Shown here piece by piece: positions 32,337 to 40,761 of a stretch of 64,000 bases of DNA. The notes beneath the pieces were generated by a model. It saw nothing but the letters and a program-made list of their open reading frames with translations, had not been told where the DNA came from and made no database searches. The translations under genes and the position numbers were made by a program. Every line of letters begins with the position of its first letter. Position 1 is the first letter of the stretch. Source of the stretch: Eshraghiella sp045129695 (GTDB taxonomy: Bacteria > Bacillota > Clostridia > Lachnospirales > Lachnospiraceae); NCBI GenBank assembly GCA_045129695.1, contig JBGVJZ010000013.1, positions 29,369 through 93,368 on the forward strand. Reading direction: 5' to 3'.

Positions 32337-32994
32337 ATTTCAATTCACGAATATCTTTAATAATATCGCCGTAAGCTCTGCCTTTGCCAAACAAAAGAGT
32401 GGTTCCCAGTACAAACCCATCCATTCCTCTCGGAGCCCATTTTAATATCTTGTCTGCACCACAGGCACCATCCCAGAAGAGTTCAAAATCCATTTCTTCC
32501 CTTAATTCAAGCAGTCTTTTAATTTTATTACCCACATAAGGCAGATACATCTGTCCGGCGTTGCCCGGGTTAACCGACATTACAAGTACTCTTTTTACAA
32601 TTCTAAGCATCTCCATAACAGTCTCAACACTTGTTCCCGGATTAATCGCAATACCAGGAATCATCCCGGCATCAATAATTCTCTGCAATGTCGTCGATGG
32701 GTGATATTCTGCTTCCGGATGAATGTATACAGTATCACCTTTTCTTAAATTCTTAAGAAAAATATCAATATGCGTGTTTGGATGTTCAATCATTAAATGT
32801 ACGTCCAATGGTTTCTTGGTTGCTCCTGCTATGTATCTCATGTCATTTAAAGACATAGCATAATTAGGCACATAACGTCCATCCATAATATCTATATGGA
32901 ATGAATCAATTCCCGCCTCCTCCAATTCTCTTACTTCGCGTTCCAGATTGCCATAATTGGCACACATCATGGAAGCTGTTAATTTGAAATCCAT
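32332..32994 (-). CDS. Ribulose-phosphate 3-epimerase family enzyme
   Basis: A 220-residue TIM barrel of the ribulose-5-phosphate 3-epimerase family. Metal and catalytic residues can be placed: Ser in ASMMC, HIDIMDG (His and catalytic Asp), DVHLMIEHP (second His) and the second catalytic Asp in WDGACGAD where housekeeping enzymes have VDGGV. MSVNPGNAGQ is the usual phosphate loop region (normally V-x-P-G-F-x-G-Q), here altered. These differences suggest a pathway-specific paralogue, probably making xylulose-5-phosphate (or another pentulose-5-phosphate) for the cytidylyltransferase and dehydrogenase that follow. GGAGA precedes the start. Confidence 0.82.
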   Translation of the reverse strand: MDFKLTASMMCANYGNLEREVRELEEAGIDSFHIDIMDGRYVPNYAMSLNDMRYIAGATKKPLDVHLMIEHPNTHIDIFLKNLRKGDTVYIHPEAEYHPSTTLQRIIDAGMIPGIAINPGTSVETVMEMLRIVKRVLVMSVNPGNAGQMYLPYVGNKIKRLLELREEMDFELFWDGACGADKILKWAPRGMDGFVLGTTLLFGKGRAYGDIIKDIRELKF

Positions 32995-33036
32995 ATTTTT
33001 ATCTCCGTTTGTATATTTATTATATATTAATGTAAT

Positions 33037-33054
33037 TAAGCATCGTTCCTTAAA
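33037..33054 (+). repeat. TAAGCATCGTTCC motif, copy B
   Basis: TAAGCATCGTTCCTTAAA lies just after the end of the nuclease gene. It is a direct repeat of copy A (17/18) and its first 13 bases recur inverted and perfect at 33985-33997, so a 961-bp unit containing only the nuclease gene is bounded by 13-bp inverted repeats. Confidence 0.6.
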
Positions 33055-33061
33055 TCATGTG

Positions 33062-33967
33062 TTAGTTATTAGTTACTCTGGCTGTTGCCTCCTCTGACGT
33101 AAGTGTGTACTCATCCATCAGCAGTTTAATGATATAGTCGTCCGAACAGCCTTGATTACGGGAGATTTTAATTATCTTAACTATGGCGTTTTCACGCTCC
33201 TCATTACAGCCTTTATTATACCCTGTATCGTGGCCTTCGCTATATCCGGCACTATGACCTTCTTCATAGCTGTCCCTTTTCTCATACTTAATCATTTCAC
33301 CGAGTGTCATAAAGCGTTCACCTGCTTCCTTATCCCCTTTAATGCTATTTACAACTGACTGCAATTTCCTAAGCTCATTATCTACCGCATTCGCCTCAGT
33401 ACTTTCTGCAAAATACTGTAATAATGCTTCAAGCTCTTTCCAGCCGCCAATTGCACCATTTGTATACAGTATAACTCGTGTTACACCTTCATTATACTCC
33501 AACTCGGGGTTTTCTACCACCATATTTTTGATAGTATATATCATTCTGTTATCTCCGAAGGGGTCGTATGGGAGTATCCATATCGAAAAGTAATCGGGAA
33601 GATTTTCGTACTCTTCTCCTGTTTTTAGAAATTTGGAATCTGTTAGGGATAAATAATAGCGGCTTCTTCTTGCAAGAAACTTTTCATAATAGACATTGGG
33701 CTCAATATCGTATATTCGTACTGTTTTCTCATTTTCCTTCTCGGTCACCTGCAGATCCAGACGAATACCTCTATTTCCAATGGATATGCCATGGTATTGC
33801 TTCTCTGCCTCTACGTGAATATTTTCAACATTCCAGCCGAGGACACGATTGATTATTATACATGCAATCAGTTTTGCATTTTCGGGATTTTCTGTTGCTT
33901 CACTGAACAAGAATGAATCCAACAGATTTAGATCTTTGATTGTTTTTCTATTAGATTTATCAGACAT
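33062..33967 (-). CDS. Rpn-family PD-(D/E)XK nuclease/putative transposase
   Basis: A 301-residue protein of the recombination-promoting nuclease (PF12784-like) family. The nuclease core is GIRLDLQV, a short loop, and IYDIEPN, corresponding to the D and ExK-type residues (the family's usual IExQ is IEPN here). RSRYYLSLTDSKFLKTGEEY and YFSIWILPYDPFG are typical family blocks. Near the C-terminus a Gly/His/Tyr repeat (EGHSAGYSEGHDTGYNKG) precedes a helical tail. It interrupts the glycopolymer operon and is unrelated to it, so it looks like an insert. Its ribosome-binding site and start codon lie in a strong hairpin (33958-34006). Confidence 0.85.
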   Translation of the reverse strand: MSDKSNRKTIKDLNLLDSFLFSEATENPENAKLIACIIINRVLGWNVENIHVEAEKQYHGISIGNRGIRLDLQVTEKENEKTVRIYDIEPNVYYEKFLARRSRYYLSLTDSKFLKTGEEYENLPDYFSIWILPYDPFGDNRMIYTIKNMVVENPELEYNEGVTRVILYTNGAIGGWKELEALLQYFAESTEANAVDNELRKLQSVVNSIKGDKEAGERFMTLGEMIKYEKRDSYEEGHSAGYSEGHDTGYNKGCNEERENAIVKIIKISRNQGCSDDYIIKLLMDEYTLTSEEATARVTNN

Positions 33968-34006
33968 AAGATGTTCCTTTCCCGGGAACGATGCTTATGT
34001 CTGATA
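33958..34006 (-). promoter_or_regulatory. Hairpin burying RBS and start codon of the nuclease gene
   Basis: A perfect 13-bp stem (33958-33970 with 33994-34006) encloses a second 5-bp stem (33973-33977 with 33985-33989). The start codon (33967-33965) is in the outer stem and the AAAGGA site in the inner stem and loop. Confidence 0.75.
33985..33997 (-). repeat. TAAGCATCGTTCC motif, copy C (inverted)
   Basis: On the minus strand this reads TAAGCATCGTTCC, identical to the first 13 bases of copy B but in the opposite orientation. It lies at the far side of the nuclease gene and forms part of its leader hairpin. Confidence 0.6.
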
Positions 34007-34062
34007 TATTAAAACCGATATTTAGTATTGTCAAGGTGAATAACGGATTAAAAGTATTCTGA

Positions 34063-35592
34063 TTAAATCCCAAGTACATCAATAATTCTTTGACAATTAT
34101 TACCGTCCATATATCGAAGCATACCCGTTCTAAGGTGCTCACGCTTCTCAGACGTTGAATCCAAGCCCTTTGAAATTTCTTCAACAAAACCATAGAAATC
34201 ATCAAAAGAATATATATCTTTTCCGGGCATATTTCCCACGATATCTTCAAATATAAAGCCTCGCTTTATTTCGTACTTCTCAACGTCCTCCAACACAAAT
34301 GCCATTGGTCGATTCAAAGCCAGAAAATCTACTGCAACGGAAGAATAATCACTAATAAGTGCATCTGCTTTTCCTAACATATGATTAATATGAATTCCCA
34401 ATTCATCCAACCTTGAATTATCCAGAAAAACAATATTAGATAAAGATTCCTGCTTTATACATTCTCTTTTCTGGAATGGATGTAGCTTGATTATCATCAT
34501 AACATTATTATCAGACAGAAAATTATTTAATTTCTCCATTTTAGCTTGGTTATCAACAACAGGAAGCCCTGTTTCACCATCTATTGCATAACCATTATTC
34601 TGATTAAGAATGTCTGCACCTTGTCTGAATGTCGGTAACCAGAAAATATATTTATTGCTATTTTTTATACCGAGCATCTCAAAATATTCATTCACATTAT
34701 CATTAAAGAGCCAGTCAACTTTAGCATTACCTGTTATTAATAACTGATTATCATTAAGTCCGAATAATTCCTTATGAATCTTAGCATACACATCACCGGT
34801 AACGGTCATATATTCATATCTGTCCCTGCATGGCGTAAAATTAAGGCGGGTCTTAAACCCACATCCATGCCATAATTGTATCCTTATCTGATCTTCTCTG
34901 GCATTTCTTGCAATACCATAAGCATCTGTGAAGAATATATATTTTGCAAGGCATAACGCTCTATAATACTCGTCACGCTTATCCTTATCATCAGAAAGAG
35001 GCCACTCAAGTGCAATAAAACTAACATTGCTATATCCGGTGTACTTAACAAATTCATCCGGATTTTTAACAAACCATATTAATTCATATTTTTCGTTATA
35101 ACCACATTTCAGCATGTATTCAAAAAGAGCCTTTGCATTGTCTGCAAAATCCATTCCATGAATATACTCCGTTATATGTGGACCACTTCTAAAGATAATG
35201 ATATTCTCAAGTTCACAATCACGATATTTCGCCCTATATTCTTCTTCTATTTCGGTCTCTCTGTTTGCAAAATAATATATTTTGTCTTTCGCCATACGAA
35301 TGTTATCTATATCGGACAAATACCGGAAGGATTCCCTGTAATAATCCCCAGTGATAATAATTTCACAATCATCCATGTTAACCGAATTCAGATAATCTAC
35401 TCCAACAACAGGCACCATAGTCTTTCCAAGCAAAACTTCACCATGCTTATTCACATTATTGTCAATAACTGCATTTATGGTTACATCATATTTCTCATAA
35501 AATTCCTGAAGATAGGAGGTTTTTTCATAACAAATTTTTATTTTATTATCAAAATCTTTTATTACATCTTCTGTCAGTTTTAATAATTCCAC
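34063..35592 (-). CDS. CDP-glycerol/alditol phosphotransferase (TagB/TagF family)
   Basis: A 509-residue enzyme of the teichoic-acid polyol-phosphate transferase family. The catalytic region has LWHGCGFKTR (His242), PTFRQ, KLHPF and SDYSSVAVDFLALNRP, the family's two-His pattern. Residues about 20-110 are an extra Rossmann-like module (INAVIDNN then EIIITGDYY) also seen in four other proteins of this locus. It should transfer polyol-phosphate units from a CDP-polyol to a lipid- or glycan-linked acceptor at the inner membrane face. The donor may be the CDP-alditol made by the TarI/TarJ-like enzymes downstream. The start codon is GTG with GAGGATG upstream. Confidence 0.85.
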   Translation of the reverse strand: MELLKLTEDVIKDFDNKIKICYEKTSYLQEFYEKYDVTINAVIDNNVNKHGEVLLGKTMVPVVGVDYLNSVNMDDCEIIITGDYYRESFRYLSDIDNIRMAKDKIYYFANRETEIEEEYRAKYRDCELENIIIFRSGPHITEYIHGMDFADNAKALFEYMLKCGYNEKYELIWFVKNPDEFVKYTGYSNVSFIALEWPLSDDKDKRDEYYRALCLAKYIFFTDAYGIARNAREDQIRIQLWHGCGFKTRLNFTPCRDRYEYMTVTGDVYAKIHKELFGLNDNQLLITGNAKVDWLFNDNVNEYFEMLGIKNSNKYIFWLPTFRQGADILNQNNGYAIDGETGLPVVDNQAKMEKLNNFLSDNNVMMIIKLHPFQKRECIKQESLSNIVFLDNSRLDELGIHINHMLGKADALISDYSSVAVDFLALNRPMAFVLEDVEKYEIKRGFIFEDIVGNMPGKDIYSFDDFYGFVEEISKGLDSTSEKREHLRTGMLRYMDGNNCQRIIDVLGI

Positions 35593-35609
35593 CTTTACAC
35601 ATCCTCATC

Positions 35610-36785
35610 TTAGGAATCAAGCCAGCCCTCCGCCAAAGCATATTTCCAATACACCTCCGGCTGCTCGAACCATAATATCTTATCTTCATTAATTCCCAGC
35701 TTTACAAACTGTTCCTTAATATCATTTGCTTTTGTTCTGTTTTTAATTGTAATAAGAATATAATCAAAATTAAGTGCCGACAATTCGTCAAATGTAGGAA
35801 TTTCAAATTCCAAATATTTTACCAGAACAATATCTTTACGCCTATTCAACTGTCTTATGTACTGCTCCCCTAAATCTCCTCCACCATACAAGATGATTTC
35901 AGAGCCTTGAGGAACTGAATCCATCCAAGATGGATCAATGCGAAAAACATTTGTATGTGTAAATCCGAGCCTGTTATTCATTCCTAAAACAAGCAACTCC
36001 ATAATATATATTTCAGCCTGTGTTCTCATCTGCTCAGAAAAATTCTTATGACTGTATAAGCTGATTAAATATTTATATACCTCATTTACATTAACAAGAT
36101 AATTCTCATCTGCCCTGCGACTCATGGAACCCTTATGAATCACCCAATGATAAAAAGTCTCCGGCATTACGTAGGCAGAATTACAGTATAACATATATGT
36201 AATAACAGCCATCTTGTCCTCAGCAATAGAAATACTATCCGGAACCATTTTAATCGTATCCATCAAAATATTCCTTTTAAATATCTTACAGCACATTGAA
36301 CCTCTTAATCCGGTTTCTTTTCTCTGTACACAGTATATTGTGTTATCTCTTAGATTCTGAATATTGTCAGCATCATATAAACCATATTCCACTGTGTCTA
36401 AATGCTTTGTAGTATAATTACCTTCCAAATAATAGCCGCTTGATACCATATCCACCTGATATCGCTCTGCTATCGACAGCATTTTCTCATACATATCCGA
36501 ATCAATCCAATCATCGCTGTCTACAAAACCTATGTATTCTCCTGTTGCAAATTCAAGTCCGGCTCTTCGTGATGAGGTTTGTCCGCCGTTTTCCTTATGA
36601 AGAACTTTAATCCTATTATCTTTAAGCGCATATTCTTCTATAATCTGTGCTGAATTATCTGTAGAACCATCATTGACACATATAATTTCTATATCCTGTA
36701 TAGTTTGGTTAATAACACTATCAAGACAGTCGGATAAATATCGTTCGGTATTATATATCGGAATTATAATTGATATTTGCGGCAT
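35610..36785 (-). CDS. GT2-family glycosyltransferase with C-terminal Rossmann-like module
   Basis: A 391-residue enzyme. The GT-A domain (1-~220) starts ISIIIPIYNTERYLSDCLDS, with IICVNDGSTDNS and the metal-binding FVDSDDW. Residues ~290-390 form a separate module (EIILYGGGDLGEQYIRQL, then FDYILITIKNRT) that looks like a nucleotide-binding fold and recurs in its neighbours. No membrane helices, so it works at the cytoplasmic face on lipid-linked glycan. The sugar is unknown. It lies 17 bases before the phosphotransferase gene. Confidence 0.88.
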   Translation of the reverse strand: MPQISIIIPIYNTERYLSDCLDSVINQTIQDIEIICVNDGSTDNSAQIIEEYALKDNRIKVLHKENGGQTSSRRAGLEFATGEYIGFVDSDDWIDSDMYEKMLSIAERYQVDMVSSGYYLEGNYTTKHLDTVEYGLYDADNIQNLRDNTIYCVQRKETGLRGSMCCKIFKRNILMDTIKMVPDSISIAEDKMAVITYMLYCNSAYVMPETFYHWVIHKGSMSRRADENYLVNVNEVYKYLISLYSHKNFSEQMRTQAEIYIMELLVLGMNNRLGFTHTNVFRIDPSWMDSVPQGSEIILYGGGDLGEQYIRQLNRRKDIVLVKYLEFEIPTFDELSALNFDYILITIKNRTKANDIKEQFVKLGINEDKILWFEQPEVYWKYALAEGWLDS

Positions 36786-36810
36786 CTGTAAACGCTCCTC
36801 TTCTCATCAG

Positions 36811-38118
36811 TTATTGCCATATTAAACCATTACTTGTTATGACTTCTCTAATATGTTTCTCCAGTACAGCATCTAACTTAATTACATTTTTGATATTATT
36901 TTGAGAACAATTATTCCATAAGTCTTGCTGCAATTTTCTTCCAACTGAAAGTATAACTAAAACATTTCTATTTTCATATAATTCAGTGATTCTGCCTATT
37001 TCATAAATTGGTACTTCATAAACTTTATTTTTATCAGATTCATTATGTGTTACTGCAAAGCAACTTATTTTATCTCTAACGCCCTTCAACGAAAGATATT
37101 GAAACATATTTTTCCCAAAGTTTCCTGCTCCATATAATACAATTCCATCACATTCGTTAATCTTCGTTTCAAATCCTTTTATATAAAGTTCTTCGTCAAA
37201 ATCATCTGTTTCATATGCTCCCAATCCCATTGCTCTGAACTGCATATCAATATATGCATCTTTAGGAACAAAATTGATTTTTTCTTCTATTAATATTTGT
37301 CTATTAAGGCGTCTGCTTAGTGAAGAAATGTCGTTCGCATAATGTATTAGTTGTTCCCTTATTTCTTCATCCTTATTATAATCAAGTATTTTAATTATCT
37401 CTGAGAAAATCACTACAATGCTATATAACTCATAGCAATCCACTTGTCGTGTTGTCAGCGATTGCTTTCTTACTCGGTAGAAATACAATTTATCTGTTAA
37501 ATATTTGATCTTATCAGTTTTTAAAAGACACTGCATAGTATATAAATTATCTTCATGCATAATATCTTCGCGAAAATCGATGTGATTATCCAGCAACCAT
37601 TGGCGGTTCAATATCATAAGCCAAACCGGTACACAGAAATCATCATTTCTCATCATTTCAATAAACAATTTATTCCCATTTATTATCGAAGAATAGTCTG
37701 CCTTTGGTATAAAATAATCGGTTTTGTTACACGCAATATCATTTTCATAAACAACTTCTGCGTTAAATTTTATTAAATCATATTTTTCTTCTAAACATGA
37801 TAGCACATTTTTAATTGCATCTGATTTAATATAATCATCACTATCTACAAACCATACATATTCACCTTTAGCATATTGCAATCCTGTATTTCTTGCAGCA
37901 GAGAGTCCCCTATTAGATTCATGTTTTACTATATGTATTGAAGGATATCTATCTTTATATTCATTTAGAATTTTAATCGAATTATCTGTAGAGCCATCTT
38001 CAATACATATTATCTCAACATTTGACACAATTTGAGACAGTATACTATCCAAGCATTCACTTATATATTTTTCTACATTATAAACAGGTATGATTATCGA
38101 CAATTTTATATTGTGCAT
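36811..38118 (-). CDS. GT2-family glycosyltransferase with C-terminal Rossmann-like module
   Basis: A 435-residue inverting glycosyltransferase. SIIIPVYNVEKYISECLDSI, IICIEDGSTDNS and FVDSDDYIKSD mark the GT-A fold and metal site. The C-terminal ~100 residues (GIVLYGAGNFGKNMFQYL then NVLVILSVG) are a Rossmann-like module like that of the previous enzyme. The gene is markedly A/T-rich, as are the next three upstream. A 138-bp gap, with no structure I can identify, separates it from the radical SAM gene. Confidence 0.88.
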   Translation of the reverse strand: MHNIKLSIIIPVYNVEKYISECLDSILSQIVSNVEIICIEDGSTDNSIKILNEYKDRYPSIHIVKHESNRGLSAARNTGLQYAKGEYVWFVDSDDYIKSDAIKNVLSCLEEKYDLIKFNAEVVYENDIACNKTDYFIPKADYSSIINGNKLFIEMMRNDDFCVPVWLMILNRQWLLDNHIDFREDIMHEDNLYTMQCLLKTDKIKYLTDKLYFYRVRKQSLTTRQVDCYELYSIVVIFSEIIKILDYNKDEEIREQLIHYANDISSLSRRLNRQILIEEKINFVPKDAYIDMQFRAMGLGAYETDDFDEELYIKGFETKINECDGIVLYGAGNFGKNMFQYLSLKGVRDKISCFAVTHNESDKNKVYEVPIYEIGRITELYENRNVLVILSVGRKLQQDLWNNCSQNNIKNVIKLDAVLEKHIREVITSNGLIWQ

Positions 38119-38256
38119 TTATTATCATCCACCTTAAATCATTTTCCAAATAATCTTATCCTCATCACAAATCTGCTTTTTCAATATAGTAATGAGTTCC
38201 CACTTAAATTTTCCAGATTAATTTTTTCCATATATGCATCAGCCTATAATTATAAA

Positions 38257-39612
38257 TTAATTATTATTAACATATAATCTTTGTTCAAAAATTTTCTTAA
38301 TATCATTCCGTATCCAGTGGTTTCCGTTTATCATTTCCCGGTCTCTTACCTCATAATATGTAGGGGTATCCAAGCCCGGTATTGCACCAAGTGCCAAATA
38401 TGAATGACAATTAAAACAATATGGCAAGCAGCATTTATTCATAACCGGCTCCAAATTTATTGTTCTTTCTAAATCCTCATAGATATTGTCAATCAATGGA
38501 TTATGGGTACATTTATACAAATCTCCACTTTCCAAATTCAAATGCAATGACCAGACACCTGCCATACAATTTTCAAATCTTCTGATGCCAACATTATTCA
38601 TTTTAAAATCAAACATTGTTGATTCAAAGGTTCCCCATATCTCTTTATATTTCTCAAAAGAATATTCAGATAATATTTTAAAGCTTTTAACACTTTCATC
38701 TCTTGTTACGGTTATATGCGGATATGCACCAAATGCTTTTAATGAAAACTCCTTAATTTCATTAATATATGGAACCATCTCATCACTCGGAGTTATTTCA
38801 ATACTGATAGAACAGCCTGCATTATATATTTTATGAACATTTTCTACAAAGGCATCTAATAGTCCTAATTTTTTAAATTCCATATAATGAAAAGAAAATT
38901 TTATAAATATATGTTTTAAATCAGCTTGTATATTTATTAATTCATTAATAGCACGGTTAATAGTTCCATTGGTTACAATTGATATATAATGCCCTTCATT
39001 AATCAATTCTTCAACAATTCTTACTAAATCTTTACATAGCAAAGTTTCACCTTCACTACATAAATTAATTAACGCTGTTCCACCCAATCTTTTTTTAGAA
39101 AGTGCTTTTCTAATGAATTTAGGTGAATGGTAAAAATGTATCTCATCAGAATTTCTGCTATTACCTATATAGCAATATTGACATTTAAGATTACACTTTC
39201 CAATTGGAACAAGACAATCTACATACTTACATAGCTTTGGCTCATAATCGTCGTTATCATCTTCCGACTCAATATATTTTTCACCTCTGTTAAGCACGAT
39301 TTCCTCATAGCTTCTGACCGCATCAAACATGTGACAATAGCTTATCCCTCTTCTATCCAGTTGCTCAGAAATCTGTTTTACCGTTGTTTCAGATTTTATT
39401 GCAATAATTACTGCCTGATTATCCTTAATATCATCAGGATCTATACATTTCATATTTTTTGATGTATATGTAATCCCTCTCTTTTGTGAAGAACTATCTG
39501 CTACAGAAACAATGTTCAAATCAGGATCTATAAAATTAAAATAATCATTAAGTACTTTTCCTGCACCCCATATTACGATTTCTTCACATTTTAACACATC
39601 ACAATAACTCAT
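38257..39612 (-). CDS. Radical SAM protein with N-terminal Rossmann-like module
   Basis: A 451-residue protein. Residues ~10-100 form a Rossmann-like module (EIVIWGAGKVLNDYF then AVIIAIKS). The radical SAM core begins at PIGKCNLKCQYCYIG, with Cys140, Cys144 and Cys147 ligating the 4Fe-4S cluster. The C-terminal part has further cysteines (ENCMAG, YKCTHNP, KCCLPYCFNC) that fit a SPASM/twitch-type auxiliary cluster. It may modify a sugar, a polyol or a peptide linked to the glycopolymer; nothing in the sequence decides. Its start overlaps the beta-propeller gene by four bases (ATGA), so the two are translationally coupled and may act together. Confidence 0.82.
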   Translation of the reverse strand: MSYCDVLKCEEIVIWGAGKVLNDYFNFIDPDLNIVSVADSSSQKRGITYTSKNMKCIDPDDIKDNQAVIIAIKSETTVKQISEQLDRRGISYCHMFDAVRSYEEIVLNRGEKYIESEDDNDDYEPKLCKYVDCLVPIGKCNLKCQYCYIGNSRNSDEIHFYHSPKFIRKALSKKRLGGTALINLCSEGETLLCKDLVRIVEELINEGHYISIVTNGTINRAINELINIQADLKHIFIKFSFHYMEFKKLGLLDAFVENVHKIYNAGCSISIEITPSDEMVPYINEIKEFSLKAFGAYPHITVTRDESVKSFKILSEYSFEKYKEIWGTFESTMFDFKMNNVGIRRFENCMAGVWSLHLNLESGDLYKCTHNPLIDNIYEDLERTINLEPVMNKCCLPYCFNCHSYLALGAIPGLDTPTYYEVRDREMINGNHWIRNDIKKIFEQRLYVNNN

Positions 39613-40760
39613 AATAAGCTCTCCTTCATCAATGATGAATAAACGCTCTCACCTATACTTTTATATTCATTTGAAGCAGTGAGTATCTTTTCATTTTTCC
39701 ATCGTTCTCTATTCTGAATTACCAATCCGTTAATAAAACCTTTCAATTCTTCTCCAAATAAATCATTTGAAATTAGTAACGAAATCATTCTCTTAACGTT
39801 ATTCTCTTTATCCAAAATAATTAATTGGTTACCTACATACGAAACAATTAAGATATCTTCTCCAAACTTTAATACTGATTCTACTGCCAAAAGTTCATTA
39901 TCAAATAAATTATTATGTTTATAATTAGCCAGTTTAACTGTTTTAACATTATTGGTTGTTATATCAAGTATTAATAATACATTTGCTTCATGTGGTAAAA
40001 TAAACACCTTATCATCTATACAATCCATATACCAGAAAGCATATATTTTTTCATGTGCCCAAACCTCCTCATCAAGCATTATCTCTGTATCAAGGTGTAC
40101 CGAATTACTCTCTTTAAACGAAAATATTCTTATGGTGTTTCCTCTTTTTACAGGTGCAACTATTATTTTGCCATCTTTAACTAAGCCAAATTCTCCTTCA
40201 ACAGGTATATCCCATACCTGCATTGAGCCATCATTAACATCTAGAATTATATTAGAACTGCAATTATCTCTAAACATATACAGTTTCCCATTATAATAGG
40301 ATGCAGATTTAAAATTAGGTTTGTCATCCTTTATGACCACACCCTCAGGCCATGAATTAAAGAATTTATATTCTTCCGCCTTCATATTAATCTGTAAAAT
40401 ACAATCTGAATAGTTTGGAATCAACCATATATACTCTTCATTATGTACAACTCTTCTAAAGACTGCATTACCATCATTCTTTACACATTGCTTTGGAACT
40501 TCAAGATATTTTATTGTCTTCTGTATTACATTATAAATTCGGAAATAATTATCATAAAGAGGAATCATCCATATTTTATTATTATAGTTTATCATTGAGA
40601 TGAATTTTTTCATATTTATAGTTGTTACAGATAATTCTTTTTGCTTATATATTTTTTCCGTAACAATATTATAACTATATAAACAACTTTCATTTGTCGC
40701 TGTAAAAAATATATCTTCTCCTACAACAACTGCTTCATCAAAATATAATTCTTTATTCAT
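39609..40760 (-). CDS. Predicted cytoplasmic beta-propeller protein
   Basis: A 383-residue protein without signal peptide. It is built of repeating four-strand units of about 45 residues, such as KFISMINYNNKIWMIPLYDN, EEYIWLIPNYSDCILQINM and DKVFILPHEANVLLILDI, in the style of WD40/kelch or NHL propellers. No enzyme motif is seen. It is coupled by an ATGA overlap to the radical SAM gene and starts one base after the upstream stop. It may be a scaffold or substrate-binding partner of the radical SAM protein. The start at 40760 has GGAG six bases upstream, preferable to an upstream GTG. Confidence 0.6.
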   Translation of the reverse strand: MNKELYFDEAVVVGEDIFFTATNESCLYSYNIVTEKIYKQKELSVTTINMKKFISMINYNNKIWMIPLYDNYFRIYNVIQKTIKYLEVPKQCVKNDGNAVFRRVVHNEEYIWLIPNYSDCILQINMKAEEYKFFNSWPEGVVIKDDKPNFKSASYYNGKLYMFRDNCSSNIILDVNDGSMQVWDIPVEGEFGLVKDGKIIVAPVKRGNTIRIFSFKESNSVHLDTEIMLDEEVWAHEKIYAFWYMDCIDDKVFILPHEANVLLILDITTNNVKTVKLANYKHNNLFDNELLAVESVLKFGEDILIVSYVGNQLIILDKENNVKRMISLLISNDLFGEELKGFINGLVIQNRERWKNEKILTASNEYKSIGESVYSSLMKESLL

Positions 40761-40761
40761 C

